A stretch of 41,829 nucleotides of DNA from an uncultured Prevotellaceae bacterium (GTDB lineage Bacteria > Bacteroidota > Bacteroidia > Bacteroidales > Bacteroidaceae). Below the pieces are notes generated by a model. It did not search any database. It was given only the letters and a program-made list of their open reading frames with translations, and was not told the DNA's origin. Position 1 is the stretch's first letter. Each line of letters starts with the position of its first letter. Where the stretch lies: the NCBI GenBank assembly GCA_946415525.1, contig CAMKSZ010000004.1, forward strand, positions 1 to 41,829, given 5' to 3'. Shown here piece by piece: positions 33,634-41,829 of the stretch. The translations under genes and the position numbers were made by a program.

Positions 33634-35382
33634 TTAGAGACCGAGGTCTTTCTTGATTTGTTCAATTCTCTCCTCGGCAGCCGCCATACAACGCTCGTAG
33701 CATCCAGCACACTTGAACGACGGATCCTTCACTTCGATATAGAACTTTATCTTAGGTTCTGTTCCTGAAGGACGGACACTTACCTTGGTATCGTCTTCGC
33801 AGAACCATTGCAGTACATTCGAGGTGTCAGGCATCTCGATAGGAGTGACATTGCCTTTGATATCCTTTGCCTCAAGTGTCTGGAAGTCCTTCCATAAGAC
33901 AATTTTGGCTCCTGCAAGCACTGAAGGAGGATTCTTGCGGAAATCAGCCATCATCTGCTTGATCTCGTCGGCACCAGTCTTTCCTGGGCGGACCACATTG
34001 ACGGTAAATTCACGTGAGAAGCCATATTCCGAATAGATATTCATCAGCAAGTCATAGAGCGTCATGCCATTATCCTTTGCCCAAGCGGCAATTTCGCAAA
34101 TCAGACAGATGGATGCTGGTGAATCCTTGTCGCGAACCTTGTCAAACGGCAGGAATCCAAAACTCTCTTCGCCACCGCCGATATATTTATTCTTGCCTTC
34201 CGAAATACGGATTTCATTGGCAATCCACTTGAATCCTGTGTAGCAGTCGCGCAATTCCACACCATTCTTGTCGGCAATTTTCTTGATAACCTCGGTGGTA
34301 ACAATCGTCTTAACGAGGAATTCGTTGCCCTTGAGTTGGCCAAGTTTCTTCTTGTTGGCAATGATATACCAGCAGAACATCATACAGGTCTGGTTGCCGT
34401 TGAGGATTTCCCACTCACCTTTATTGTTTCTACAAACAATGGCAAGACGGTCTGCGTCAGGGTCGGAAGCAATGACAACGTCGGCATTGAGCCTCGTTCC
34501 CAATTTCATGCCTAAGGTCATGGCTTCAGCATTCTCTGGATTTGGCGAAACGACAGTGGGGAAATTGCCGTCGATAACCATTTGCTCTGGCACGACATGA
34601 ATATTTTGGAAACCCCAAGAACGCAATGCTTCAGGGATAATCACACGGCCAGTGCCATGCATCGGAGAATAAACGATGTTGAGGTCTTTATGGCGAAGGA
34701 TGACATCTTGGTCAACCATTGCCTCTTTGACAGCCTGGAGATAGTCCCAGTCCATTTCGCCGCCGATGATTTCGATAAGTTCTTTATTGCCTTCGAATTT
34801 CACATCTTCGATGGCCACTTTGTTCACCTCATCGATAATACCTTTGTCATGGGGAGCGAGCACTTGTGCTCCATCATCCCAATAAGCCTTGTAGCCATTG
34901 TATTCACGAGGATTGTGAGAAGCGGTTACGTTAACACCTGCCTGGCAGCCCAACTGGCGAATTGCGAACGAAATCTCAGGAGTGGGCCTAAGGCTCTCGA
35001 AGAGATAGACCTTGATGCCGTTTGCAGAGAAGATGTCGGCCACGGTTTCTGCGAACATACGGCCATTGTTTCTGCAGTCATGCCCCACCACAACACTAAG
35101 GTCGTCACGACCAGCAAATGCCTTGTTGATATAGTTGGCAAAACCTTGTGTTGCCATACCTACAATGTATTTGTTCATGCGGTTGGTTCCTGCACCCATG
35201 ATGCCGCGCAAGCCACCAGTTCCGAATTCCAGGTCACGATAGAAAGCATCTATCAGTTCTGTTTTGTCTTCATTGTCGAGCATGGCCTGTACAGCCGTCC
35301 TTGTTTCCTCGTCGAAAGCAGGCGACAACCATTTTTGGGCTCTTGCCTCACATTGTTTGATAAGTTCTGCGTTATTTTCCAT
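33634..35382 (-). CDS. Phosphoglucomutase/phosphomannomutase
   Basis: The ATG at 35382 (MENNAELIKQ) gives 582 aa; the ORF-track extension is not family-like. All four alpha-D-phosphohexomutase motifs are present: TASHNP with phospho-Ser155, the metal loop DPDADR (307-312), the sugar loop GGEESFG near 403-409, and RPSGTEPK near the C-terminus. It interconverts hexose 1- and 6-phosphates for nucleotide-sugar or glycogen metabolism. The 580-residue type resembles B. subtilis PgcA and eukaryotic PGM2 more than ManB. Glucose versus mannose preference cannot be told from sequence. Confidence 0.94.
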   Translation of the reverse strand: MENNAELIKQCEARAQKWLSPAFDEETRTAVQAMLDNEDKTELIDAFYRDLEFGTGGLRGIMGAGTNRMNKYIVGMATQGFANYINKAFAGRDDLSVVVGHDCRNNGRMFAETVADIFSANGIKVYLFESLRPTPEISFAIRQLGCQAGVNVTASHNPREYNGYKAYWDDGAQVLAPHDKGIIDEVNKVAIEDVKFEGNKELIEIIGGEMDWDYLQAVKEAMVDQDVILRHKDLNIVYSPMHGTGRVIIPEALRSWGFQNIHVVPEQMVIDGNFPTVVSPNPENAEAMTLGMKLGTRLNADVVIASDPDADRLAIVCRNNKGEWEILNGNQTCMMFCWYIIANKKKLGQLKGNEFLVKTIVTTEVIKKIADKNGVELRDCYTGFKWIANEIRISEGKNKYIGGGEESFGFLPFDKVRDKDSPASICLICEIAAWAKDNGMTLYDLLMNIYSEYGFSREFTVNVVRPGKTGADEIKQMMADFRKNPPSVLAGAKIVLWKDFQTLEAKDIKGNVTPIEMPDTSNVLQWFCEDDTKVSVRPSGTEPKIKFYIEVKDPSFKCAGCYERCMAAAEERIEQIKKDLGL

Positions 35383-35436
35383 ATTATTAAAAATTAAAAA
35401 ATGTGTATCTAATAGTAGCAGTTTAATTGCAATATG

Positions 35437-35444
35437 CAAAGATA
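35437..35444 (-). promoter_or_regulatory. -7 box of the phosphosugar mutase promoter
   Basis: TATCTTTG on the minus strand, about 55 bases before the ATG. The upstream box is weak. Confidence 0.5.
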
Positions 35445-35770
35445 ACAAAAAATATTATGAAAAGCATTATTTTACCTACTTTTTTTATCATTTTAAGACA
35501 AAAGATGTATGGATGTTGTCTTTGATCTGTTTTAATATGTTGTTTTTAGTTTCATGAGTGACCTACAAGCATCCACCATTTCCTCTTTTTGGGGAATGCC
35601 CATTCCTAACAATTTTTCAAGTGCTAACTCTGATGCCTCACAGCAAGTTGGGCACGTCCTTCCTCGGCTCTTGCCCTTTCAAAACTTGAAAAAGAAGACA
35701 AAATATAGTTTTTATAGAAAATTGCTATCAAATTTTGATAATTTTTATGTTAGTTTTCAAGAAAAAAAGT

Positions 35771-35778
35771 TAAATTTG
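35771..35778 (+). promoter_or_regulatory. -7 box of the Na/Pi cotransporter promoter
   Basis: TAAATTTG, 61 bases before the ATG at 35840. The upstream box is weak. Confidence 0.5.
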
Positions 35779-35839
35779 TACCCTAAAACGTCACCAACAT
35801 TACCATATTTGTCAAATTGTTCATATTAATTATATACTA

Positions 35840-37561
35840 ATGGAAACCAACGGTAATATTTTAATGCTCGTTTTCAAATTGCTTGGTTCACTGGCTCTTC
35901 TCATGTTTGGCATGAAATTGATGAGTGAAACTTTGCAGAAAATGGCTGGCCCCCAATTGCGTCATGTCTTAGGCAAGATGACGACCAATCGTTTTACAGG
36001 CATGTTGACAGGTGTTTTCGTGACTGCTGCGGTGCAGTCAAGTACGGCAACCACAGTGATGACTGTTTCTTTTGTTAGTGCAGGTTTGCTGACTCTTGCC
36101 CAGGCTATTAGTGTTATTATGGGAGCCAATATCGGCACCACACTGACAGCATGGATTATGACAGCAGGAGTCAATTTCAAAATTTCCGATTTTGTCTGGC
36201 CTGCTTTCATTCTTTCCATAATTTTGATTTATACCAAACGCCATCATAATAAGGGAGATTTCCTTTTTGGTGTTGCATTTTTATTTCTCGGTCTTGGCAC
36301 CTTACGCCAAACGGGTGAAGACATGCATCTTGGAGAACAGGAAGCAGTGTTGAACTTCTTTTCTTCCTTCGACCCGCAAAGTTTCTCCACAACGTTGTTG
36401 TTTTTGCTCATCGGCGGCATACTTACCATGTGTGTCCAGTCATCGGCTGCCGTCATGGCCATCACCATGATTTTGTGTTCAAGTGGCGCGTTGCCTATTT
36501 ATCAAGGCATTGCTCTCGTTATGGGTGAAAATATCGGCACCACTCTAACCTCCAATTTCGCTGCCCTCACGGCTCCCATTCAAGCGAGACGTGCAGCCTT
36601 GGCGCACATGTTCTTCAATTTCTTTGGAGTCTGCTGGGTGCTTATAGTCTTTTATCCTTTCATCGACATGGTTTGCCAAATAGCAGGCTATGATTCGACG
36701 ATGACAAAAGAAGCAGTGGGCGAGACCGCTTTTCTTGCCAATGCCGCTAAACTTAATGTAGTGCTTGCAACCTTTCACTCTGCTTTCAACGTTATCAACA
36801 CTTTCATTCTGATTTGGTTCATTCCCCAAATAGAAAAACTGGTTTGCAAACTGCTGAAGGCCAAAGATGAAAAAGAAGACGAGAACGAGCCTGTCAGACT
36901 TCGTTACATTGAAGGTGGTCTGATGCAGACCCCGGAAATTTCGGTAATGCAAGCACAAAAGGAAGTTGTACTTTTCTCCAAGCGAATGCAGCGGATGTTT
37001 GGTATGGTGCGTGAACTTCTTGTTGAGAAAAATGAAGAGGAATTTGTCAAGAACTTCTCTCGCATAGAAAAATATGAAGGCATTAGCGACCGTATGGAGA
37101 TAGAGATAGCAAAATATCTTGAAGAGGTTAGTTATGCCCATCTCAGCGACGAAACGAAGTCGAAAGTCCGTGCCATGTTGCGCGAAATAAGCGAACTGGA
37201 GAGCGTTGGCGATGCTTGCTACAATTTGGCTCGCTCATTAAACAGAAAGCAACAGAGCGCTGTAGATTTCACGGAAGACCAGTATAAGCATATTGGTGCT
37301 ATCATGCAATTGACTGATGAAGCGCTCACTCAAATGAACAAAGTAATGCAAGGCAGGCGCGAGGATTTGAGTTCCGACGAGACCTATCGCATAGAAAAAG
37401 AAATCAACGCTATGCGCAACCAGTTGAAAGCCCAAAACATCGTCGATGTCAACGACCAAAAATATACGTATGCCATAGGTACCATGTACACTGATGTCAT
37501 CAATGAATGTGAAAAATTGGGTGACTATGTTGTGAATATAGTTGAAGCAAGACTTGGATAG
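35840..37561 (+). CDS. Na/Pi cotransporter family protein with PhoU-like domain
   Basis: The protein has 573 aa. Two inverted membrane repeats each carry the family QSS motif (AAVQSSTATT and CVQSSAAVM) followed by GANIGTT and GENIGTT. The C-terminal 200 residues are soluble and helical, like PhoU. The family (NptA/YjbB type) moves phosphate coupled to sodium; YjbB-type members export phosphate. Direction here is not known. It stands alone between its own promoter and a strong terminator. Confidence 0.93.
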   Translation: METNGNILMLVFKLLGSLALLMFGMKLMSETLQKMAGPQLRHVLGKMTTNRFTGMLTGVFVTAAVQSSTATTVMTVSFVSAGLLTLAQAISVIMGANIGTTLTAWIMTAGVNFKISDFVWPAFILSIILIYTKRHHNKGDFLFGVAFLFLGLGTLRQTGEDMHLGEQEAVLNFFSSFDPQSFSTTLLFLLIGGILTMCVQSSAAVMAITMILCSSGALPIYQGIALVMGENIGTTLTSNFAALTAPIQARRAALAHMFFNFFGVCWVLIVFYPFIDMVCQIAGYDSTMTKEAVGETAFLANAAKLNVVLATFHSAFNVINTFILIWFIPQIEKLVCKLLKAKDEKEDENEPVRLRYIEGGLMQTPEISVMQAQKEVVLFSKRMQRMFGMVRELLVEKNEEEFVKNFSRIEKYEGISDRMEIEIAKYLEEVSYAHLSDETKSKVRAMLREISELESVGDACYNLARSLNRKQQSAVDFTEDQYKHIGAIMQLTDEALTQMNKVMQGRREDLSSDETYRIEKEINAMRNQLKAQNIVDVNDQKYTYAIGTMYTDVINECEKLGDYVVNIVEARLG

Positions 37562-37664
37562 AAGGATAATTGAAGGGGATGCACTTGAATGTCCTGTTAA
37601 AAGAATAGTCATCTTATTCAAGTAATGCATTTTGTTCATACAAAATTTTGAAAGACCAACAAGC

Positions 37665-37696
37665 AAATAGCCCAAGGCTTCGCCTTGGGCTATTTT
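37665..37696 (+). terminator. Intrinsic terminator of the Na/Pi cotransporter gene
   Basis: AAATAGCCCAAGGC and GCCTTGGGCTATTT form a perfect 14-bp stem with a TTC loop, and the right arm runs into TATTTT. A-tract on the left side may let it work in both directions. Confidence 0.85.
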
Positions 37697-37741
37697 GACA
37701 TAGAAACCAAAGATTACTCTTTTCATGTCAACTGCATACTT

Positions 37742-37796
37742 GTTTTCATTGTAATGTAGCGGGTGGTCTTTCTCTCGTTTTCATTGAAAAATAGCG
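37742..37796 (+). repeat. Direct repeat pair upstream of the DUF6057 promoter
   Basis: GTTTTCATTG-N5-TAGCG occurs at 37742-37761 and again at 37777-37796, 35 bases apart. Fifteen specified positions are identical in the two copies. The second copy ends 30 bases before the TTTG of the promoter, so the pair may be an activator site, though chance in AT-rich DNA is possible. Confidence 0.4.
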
Positions 37797-37825
37797 ATAA
37801 ATGAAAGTTTTTCCTTTCTACGGCC

Positions 37826-37854
37826 TTTGATTCTTGAAAAAAAGATTAATTTTG
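37826..37854 (+). promoter_or_regulatory. Promoter of the DUF6057/PD40 operon
   Basis: TAATTTTG (37847-37854) with TTTG (37826-37829) upstream at a short 17-base spacing, ending 15 bases before the ATG. Confidence 0.55.
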
Positions 37855-37869
37855 TAGGAAAATCTCTCC

Positions 37870-39702
37870 ATGATGAAAAAACTTAGAATCATCCCTGTTT
37901 GTGTTGTTATGGTGGCCGTTATTTTGGCTGCTACACTACTTGTCCTTTATGAAGACGAGTATTTATGGAAAGTTCAAGAATTAAACTTGTTTTTGAACAC
38001 GGGATTCTTTTTTAAGCAGCAAATGGTGGTGCCTGGTGGATTGTTGATTTGGCTTTCCCAGTTTTTTACACAATTTTTCTATCATCCGTGGTTGGGCGTT
38101 TTTTTGTTGGCTGCTTGGTGGTGCTTAAATGTGGTGGTTTCTGCATGTACCTTTAAAATTCCTTTGAAATGGCTCACTTTGCTTCTTGTTCCACTTGCAT
38201 TATTTATTATTAATAATGTGGATTTAGGCTATTGGATTTATTATCTGAAATTACCAGGGCACATGTTCGTGCCAGTGGTGGGCACCACTGCTGCTTTATC
38301 ATTGGTATGGTTGTTTCGCAAGATTACCCTAAAATTTCAGATGCGGCTCCTCTTCATGATGGTGGCATCCATTGTCTCCTATCCATTATTGGGTGCTTAT
38401 GGCTTGTTTGCCACGGTACTTATGGCTGTCATTTTATGGCGAATGGATGACATGAACATCACATGGAAGTCGGTGTATTCCCTTTGTTCGCTTATTTTGA
38501 TATGGGGAGTACCCTTGGTATATTATAGGACTATTTTTTACCAAACCAGCCTCGAGAACCTTTATTTCTCTGCACTCCCAGTGTTTGTCATCGACAAGAA
38601 CTACAGTGCTTATTATATCCCCTTCATCCTTTTGGCCATTTTTTATATCATTGCTGCTCTTTGTTTTCGCATGAGAGACATGCAAGAAGAAGTGAAGAAA
38701 TGGTGGATTTGGAATATATGTCAAGCCTGCATTATCCTTATGGTAGTTTATGCAACAGGACGGTTTTGGTTTAAGGACTATAATTTCCATAAAGAACTGC
38801 GCATGCAACGATGTATGGAGCAAAATGATTGGCAGGGGGTGATGGCTCAAGAAACACCAGAGGGAGACGAGCCAACGAGAGCCATTGTGATGATGAGGAA
38901 TTTGGCTCTGGCTCGCTTGGGCAGACAAGGCGACGAGATGTATCATTACCGCATCGGTTCGAAAAAGCCAGAATCTCCTTTCCCTGTGAAGATGACACAG
39001 GTGGCAGGTAAGTCCATTTACTATCATTATGGGCAAGCCAATTATTGTTACAGATGGTGCTTGGAAGACGGCGTAGAGCAGGGGTGGAGAGCCGAGTATC
39101 TCCAATACATGACAAGGTGCTGCATCGTAAATGGAGAATACACGACAGCAATGAAATACATCGACATGTTGAAACATACATTGTTCTTCAAGGAGTGGGC
39201 TGAGAAACAAGAATCGCTCATGAATGACAAAAAAGCACTAAAGTCAGACCCAGGCTATGGCCCTGTGTTTCACATGATGGGTTACGAGGATCGGTTGACG
39301 AGCGACCGTTCCTTAGTGGAGTACTATTTATATTTCGAACTTGCGAACATCGACTCCGACGACCCAATTTTGCAGGAGCAGACGTTGATTGCTGCAATGT
39401 GGACTAAAGATATCGCTACTTTTTGGCCAAAGTTCTTTAAATACATGCAACTTCATCCTGGACAGCGTATGCCTATTCATTATCAGGAGGTTGCCATGCT
39501 CTATGGGAACCTCGAGCATCAAGTTGACATCAGCAAGTTCCCTTTCGACGAAGTCGTAGTGAAAACCTATCAGAACTTTATGGCGAGGGCCCAGCAATAT
39601 GCGGGAATGAGTGAGGAGATGATGAAGGAGCGCTTTTATCCTGAATTTGGCCATACTTTCTATTATGAATATTTCCTCAATAGGAAACAAGAATTATATT
39701 GA
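37870..39702 (+). CDS. DUF6057 family large membrane protein
   Basis: The protein has 610 aa (the adjacent second Met is an alternative start). The first 300 residues hold about nine or ten membrane helices, with aromatic-rich loops (LGYWIYYLKLPGHMF). The C-terminal 300 residues are soluble and helical, with tetratricopeptide-like character (MMRNLALARLGRQGDEM, YLQYMTRCCIVNGEYTTAMKYIDML, and a YPEFGHTFYYEYF end). The pattern matches DUF6057 of Bacteroidetes, which has no assigned function. A helix-rich membrane block followed by TPR-like repeats recalls membrane glycosyltransferase-like proteins, but I see no catalytic motif. It is followed 13 bases later by the CXXCH lipoprotein. Confidence 0.75.
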   Translation: MMKKLRIIPVCVVMVAVILAATLLVLYEDEYLWKVQELNLFLNTGFFFKQQMVVPGGLLIWLSQFFTQFFYHPWLGVFLLAAWWCLNVVVSACTFKIPLKWLTLLLVPLALFIINNVDLGYWIYYLKLPGHMFVPVVGTTAALSLVWLFRKITLKFQMRLLFMMVASIVSYPLLGAYGLFATVLMAVILWRMDDMNITWKSVYSLCSLILIWGVPLVYYRTIFYQTSLENLYFSALPVFVIDKNYSAYYIPFILLAIFYIIAALCFRMRDMQEEVKKWWIWNICQACIILMVVYATGRFWFKDYNFHKELRMQRCMEQNDWQGVMAQETPEGDEPTRAIVMMRNLALARLGRQGDEMYHYRIGSKKPESPFPVKMTQVAGKSIYYHYGQANYCYRWCLEDGVEQGWRAEYLQYMTRCCIVNGEYTTAMKYIDMLKHTLFFKEWAEKQESLMNDKKALKSDPGYGPVFHMMGYEDRLTSDRSLVEYYLYFELANIDSDDPILQEQTLIAAMWTKDIATFWPKFFKYMQLHPGQRMPIHYQEVAMLYGNLEHQVDISKFPFDEVVVKTYQNFMARAQQYAGMSEEMMKERFYPEFGHTFYYEYFLNRKQELY

Positions 39703-39715
39703 TAATAAAGACATC

Positions 39716-41251
39716 ATGAAGATATTCCATTCATACTTTTCGTCTCATATCGCTTTGCCGGTGATAGTGGCATGCCTTTGTTTCGTTCTCGCGTCTTGTC
39801 ATCAAGTGCAAATACCTGGTCAATTCACCAAAAAAGACACCGCACCCAAAATATATCCCGATTATGTTGGGGTGACAATCCCTGTCAACATAACACCGCT
39901 TACCTTTAAAATGGATTCACCATCAGAGGAAATGGTGGCTCGTCTTAGTTACAATGGACAAGAAATCATTTGTGGAGGCGAAGACGCTCGCCCTGATATT
40001 GACGAATGGCATTCGTTGATGGAAAAGGCGAGTGGGCATGACATCACTGTCGAAGTATATTCCAAGGAAAACGGTGGATGGGTGCTCTATCAACCATTTT
40101 CCATCACGGTATCTCCTGACAGCATCGACCCCTATATCAGTTATCGCCTCATTTCTCCTTCGTATGTGACCTATGAGGAACTCACCATTAACCAGCGATG
40201 CCTTGAAAACTATGACGAACGTGTGATATACGACAATATGCTGTGCACCACAGCCACCGACGGACAATGCATCAACTGCCACAACTACCAGCAATACAAT
40301 CCTGACAGGATGCAATTCCATGCAAGGCAAAACCATGGTGGCACGGTCATCGCTTATGATGGACAAGTGAAAAAAGTGAATATGAAAAACGACTCCATTC
40401 TCTCTGCAGGAGTATATCCTACTTGGCACCCGTGGCTCAAATTGATTGTCTATTCCACAAATAAGACCAGTCAGTCATTCCATACTCGCGACCTTAATAA
40501 AATCGAAGTATTTGATGCAGGAAGCGACTTGATTGCCTTCGATATTGACAAAAATGAAGTGACCAATATCGAGAATGACCCGGACGAAATGGAAGTATTT
40601 CCGTTCTGGGCTCCTGATGGCAAAATGCTTTATTATTGTAGTGCTCATTTTGAATATAAGGACACTGTGTCCAAGGAGGTGGAGACCATCCGGAGAGCAA
40701 AGGAACTAAAATACAACATTTATAGAAAGTCATTCGACCCCGAAACTCGCATCTTTGGCCATCGGGAATTGGTGTTCAATGCCGACTCATTAAACAAAAG
40801 CGCAACACTGCCAAGAATTTCGCCAGATGGAAAATGGCTGGTTTTCACTTTGGGCGAATACGGGTGTTTCCATATATGGCACAGGGATGCAGATTTATGG
40901 ATGATGAACTTGCAAACTCGAGAGGCGAGGAATCTGGAGGAAGTAAATTCCAACAATACAGAAAGTTATCACTCTTGGTCAAGCAATGGTAGATGGCTGG
41001 TGTTTAGTAGCCGTAGATACGATGGTGGATATACAAGACCATTTTTCGCTCATGTCAACAAAGACGGCAAGGGTTCAAAGCCTTTTGAACTTCCACAGCC
41101 TTTCCCTGACTACAATCGAATGTCGATGAAGTGTTTCAATATACCCGAGTTCATGAAAGGCCCGGTCAAAGTATCGCCTCAGTCATTTGCCGACATCCTT
41201 AGAGGATCTGGCGAACCTCCTGTTAAGTATGTTCAACAGTTACGGCCGTAA
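39716..41251 (+). CDS. Lipoprotein with PD40/TolB-like propeller repeats and a CXXCH motif
   Basis: The ATG at 39716 gives 511 aa and a clear lipoprotein signal with lipobox LASC (Cys28); the ORF-track start lies inside the previous gene. After a beta-rich region (60-165), a single CINCH motif (Cys185, Cys188, His189) matches the c-type haem attachment pattern, followed by NPDRMQFHAR with a possible Met or His ligand. Propeller repeats follow: FWAPDGKMLYYCS, ISPDGKWLVFT and WSSNGRWLVFSS. The protein should sit in the periplasm or on the outer membrane. Its role is unknown. It is co-transcribed with the DUF6057 gene. Confidence 0.82.
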   Translation: MKIFHSYFSSHIALPVIVACLCFVLASCHQVQIPGQFTKKDTAPKIYPDYVGVTIPVNITPLTFKMDSPSEEMVARLSYNGQEIICGGEDARPDIDEWHSLMEKASGHDITVEVYSKENGGWVLYQPFSITVSPDSIDPYISYRLISPSYVTYEELTINQRCLENYDERVIYDNMLCTTATDGQCINCHNYQQYNPDRMQFHARQNHGGTVIAYDGQVKKVNMKNDSILSAGVYPTWHPWLKLIVYSTNKTSQSFHTRDLNKIEVFDAGSDLIAFDIDKNEVTNIENDPDEMEVFPFWAPDGKMLYYCSAHFEYKDTVSKEVETIRRAKELKYNIYRKSFDPETRIFGHRELVFNADSLNKSATLPRISPDGKWLVFTLGEYGCFHIWHRDADLWMMNLQTREARNLEEVNSNNTESYHSWSSNGRWLVFSSRRYDGGYTRPFFAHVNKDGKGSKPFELPQPFPDYNRMSMKCFNIPEFMKGPVKVSPQSFADILRGSGEPPVKYVQQLRP

Positions 41252-41319
41252 CAAACACACCACCAAACAGGCTTACAAGTACAAAAATGGTGATTCCATG
41301 TGTTTTTTTTCAAAAAACA

Positions 41320-41351
41320 TTTGTGAGTGTCATTAATATTGTGTAATTTTG
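41320..41351 (+). promoter_or_regulatory. Promoter of tRNA-Ser
   Basis: TTTG (41320-41323), 20 bases, TAATTTTG (41344-41351): a perfect Bacteroidetes promoter, 26 bases before the mature tRNA. Confidence 0.8.
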
Positions 41352-41377
41352 CAACCCGAAAATAGAAAGAAACATTA

Positions 41378-41465
41378 GGAGAGATGCTCGAGTGGCTGAA
41401 GAGGCACGCCTGGAAAGCGTGTATACGTCAAAAGCGTATCCCGGGTTCGAATCCCGGTCTCTCCG
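41378..41465 (+). tRNA. tRNA-Ser (anticodon GGA)
   Basis: The acceptor stem GGAGAGA pairs with TCTCTCC, with discriminator G at 41465. The anticodon stem CACGC/GCGTG encloses CTGGAAA, anticodon GGA at 41412-41414, reading UCC and UCU. A long variable arm with an ATACG/CGTAT stem is typical of serine tRNAs, and the T arm is CCGGG-TTCGAAT-CCCGG. CCA is not encoded. Confidence 0.97.
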
Positions 41466-41472
41466 CAGTAAT

Positions 41473-41500
41473 AACAGAGAACGTGAGGTTCTCTGTTTTT
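41473..41500 (+). terminator. Intrinsic terminator after tRNA-Ser
   Basis: AACAGAGAAC and GTTCTCTGTT form a 10-bp stem with a GTGAG loop, running into TTTTT. Confidence 0.85.
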
Positions 41501-41513
41501 CATTCTCCTCAAT

Positions 41514-41829
41514 ATGGATAATCTTATTTCAAGCATTCACAATCCCAAAATCAAGAAACTTCTTGCTTTGCAGCAAAAATCAAGTATGCGCAAGAAAGAG
41601 GGATTGTTTGTTGTTGAAGGACAACGCGAACTGACCCATTGTTTGAACGCTGGGTATGTTGTTGATTCTTTGTTTTATTGCGAGTCAATGGTGTCGGAAG
41701 ACGCATTGGCGGCTATTTCCTCTTCCATACAGGATACCGCCAAGTTATTCATAGTCACCCCCGAAGTATATGAAAAAATAGCCTATCGCGGTACTACCGA
41801 AGGTTTTGTAGCAGAGATTGTCGAGCAAA
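41514..41829 (+). CDS. TrmH/SpoU-type RNA methyltransferase, N-terminal part (3' truncated)
   Basis: The first 105 codons are visible from the ATG at 41514 and the frame is open to the window edge. MDNLISSIHNPKIKKLLALQ, then RKKEGLFVVEGQRELTHCLNAGY and the VTPEVYEKIAYRGTTEG element match the substrate-binding domain that precedes the SPOUT methyltransferase domain in the 23S rRNA/tRNA 2'-O-methyltransferase family. The catalytic part lies outside the window, so the target nucleotide cannot be proposed. Confidence 0.85.
   Translation, partial: MDNLISSIHNPKIKKLLALQQKSSMRKKEGLFVVEGQRELTHCLNAGYVVDSLFYCESMVSEDALAAISSSIQDTAKLFIVTPEVYEKIAYRGTTEGFVAEIVEQ

Larger units (their letters stand above)
35383..35839. 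other. Divergent intergenic region, 457 bases
   Basis: It contains -7 boxes for both flanking genes, listed separately. A 91-codon ORF (35554-35829) crosses the predicted promoter of the Na/Pi gene, and its sequence resembles no family known to me, so I do not call it a gene. Small inverted repeats (GGAATgcccATTCC; TTTCAAaacTTGAAA) are short enough to be chance. Confidence 0.55.
37562..37869. other. Intergenic region, 308 bases
   Basis: It holds the terminator of the Na/Pi gene, a direct repeat pair and the promoter of the DUF6057 gene, each listed separately. No further gene is visible. Confidence 0.6.

Noticed and set aside
35554-35829. 91-aa ORF in the intergenic region before the Na/Pi gene
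   Set aside because: It runs over the predicted -7 box of the Na/Pi gene, has no recognisable pattern and no promoter of its own.
41287-41319. Weak hairpin and T8 tract after the CXXCH lipoprotein gene
   Set aside because: The ATGG/CCAT stem is only 4 bp and the T/A inverted repeat is low complexity; not strong enough to call a terminator.
41378-41465. tRNA-Ser as an integration site
   Set aside because: No integrase gene, duplicated tRNA end or mobile gene is seen in the window.

Overview
The window reads as chromosomal DNA of an anaerobic Bacteroidales bacterium, most likely Prevotellaceae. The evidence is the Bacteroidetes promoter signature (TAnnTTTG at -7, in the best cases with TTTG 20 bases upstream), start codons mostly without Shine-Dalgarno sequences, and typical gene families: HU-CCDC81/SPOR protein, OadG fused to a lamin-tail domain, methylmalonyl-CoA mutase in two subunits, class III fructose bisphosphatase, dipeptidyl peptidase III with HECLGH, and DUF6057. 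I see no transposase, integrase, phage gene, CRISPR array or rRNA. All assignments come from reading motifs and domain patterns; no database was searched.

Layout. 1-2.9 kb: the end of a membrane-anchored LysM-like protein and a DUF4112 protein (+), facing an HU-CCDC81/SPOR protein and a zinc-ribbon FHA protein (-). 3.0-5.6 kb: a secreted family 3 glycoside hydrolase with a PA14 insert. 5.7-10.0 kb (-): an AspT-family transporter, a lamin-tail/OadG fusion, a biotin carrier and OadB, which are the membrane and carrier parts of a sodium-pumping methylmalonyl-CoA decarboxylase without its carboxyltransferase. 10.2-14.3 kb (+): both methylmalonyl-CoA mutase subunits, divergent from the transporter across a long inverted repeat. 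These two blocks together suggest a succinate/propionate module. 14.4-21.8 kb (-): MgtC-like protein, ClpC, a Nudix hydrolase with IspE, and DPP III with a small AraC-type regulator.

22.2-33.5 kb (+) is a long tight run: purU, hisH, hisA, hisF, hisIE, ftsE-like ATPase, lysC, lysA, a family 2 glycosyltransferase, a glycosyltransferase-like protein with an unrecognised C-terminal half, and fbp. 33.6-35.4 kb (-): phosphoglucomutase/phosphomannomutase. 35.8-37.6 kb (+): Na/Pi cotransporter with PhoU domain. 37.9-41.3 kb (+): a DUF6057 membrane protein followed by a lipoprotein with beta-propeller repeats and one CXXCH haem-binding motif. 41.4 kb: tRNA-Ser(GGA), then the start of a TrmH/SpoU-type RNA methyltransferase.

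Most of the window is ordinary core metabolism. The parts most likely to reward attention are the DUF6057/CXXCH-propeller pair, the lamin-tail/OadG fusion with its missing carboxyltransferase, the inverted repeat between the transporter and mut genes, the HU/SPOR and LysM envelope proteins, and a base-composition step near 10 kb.
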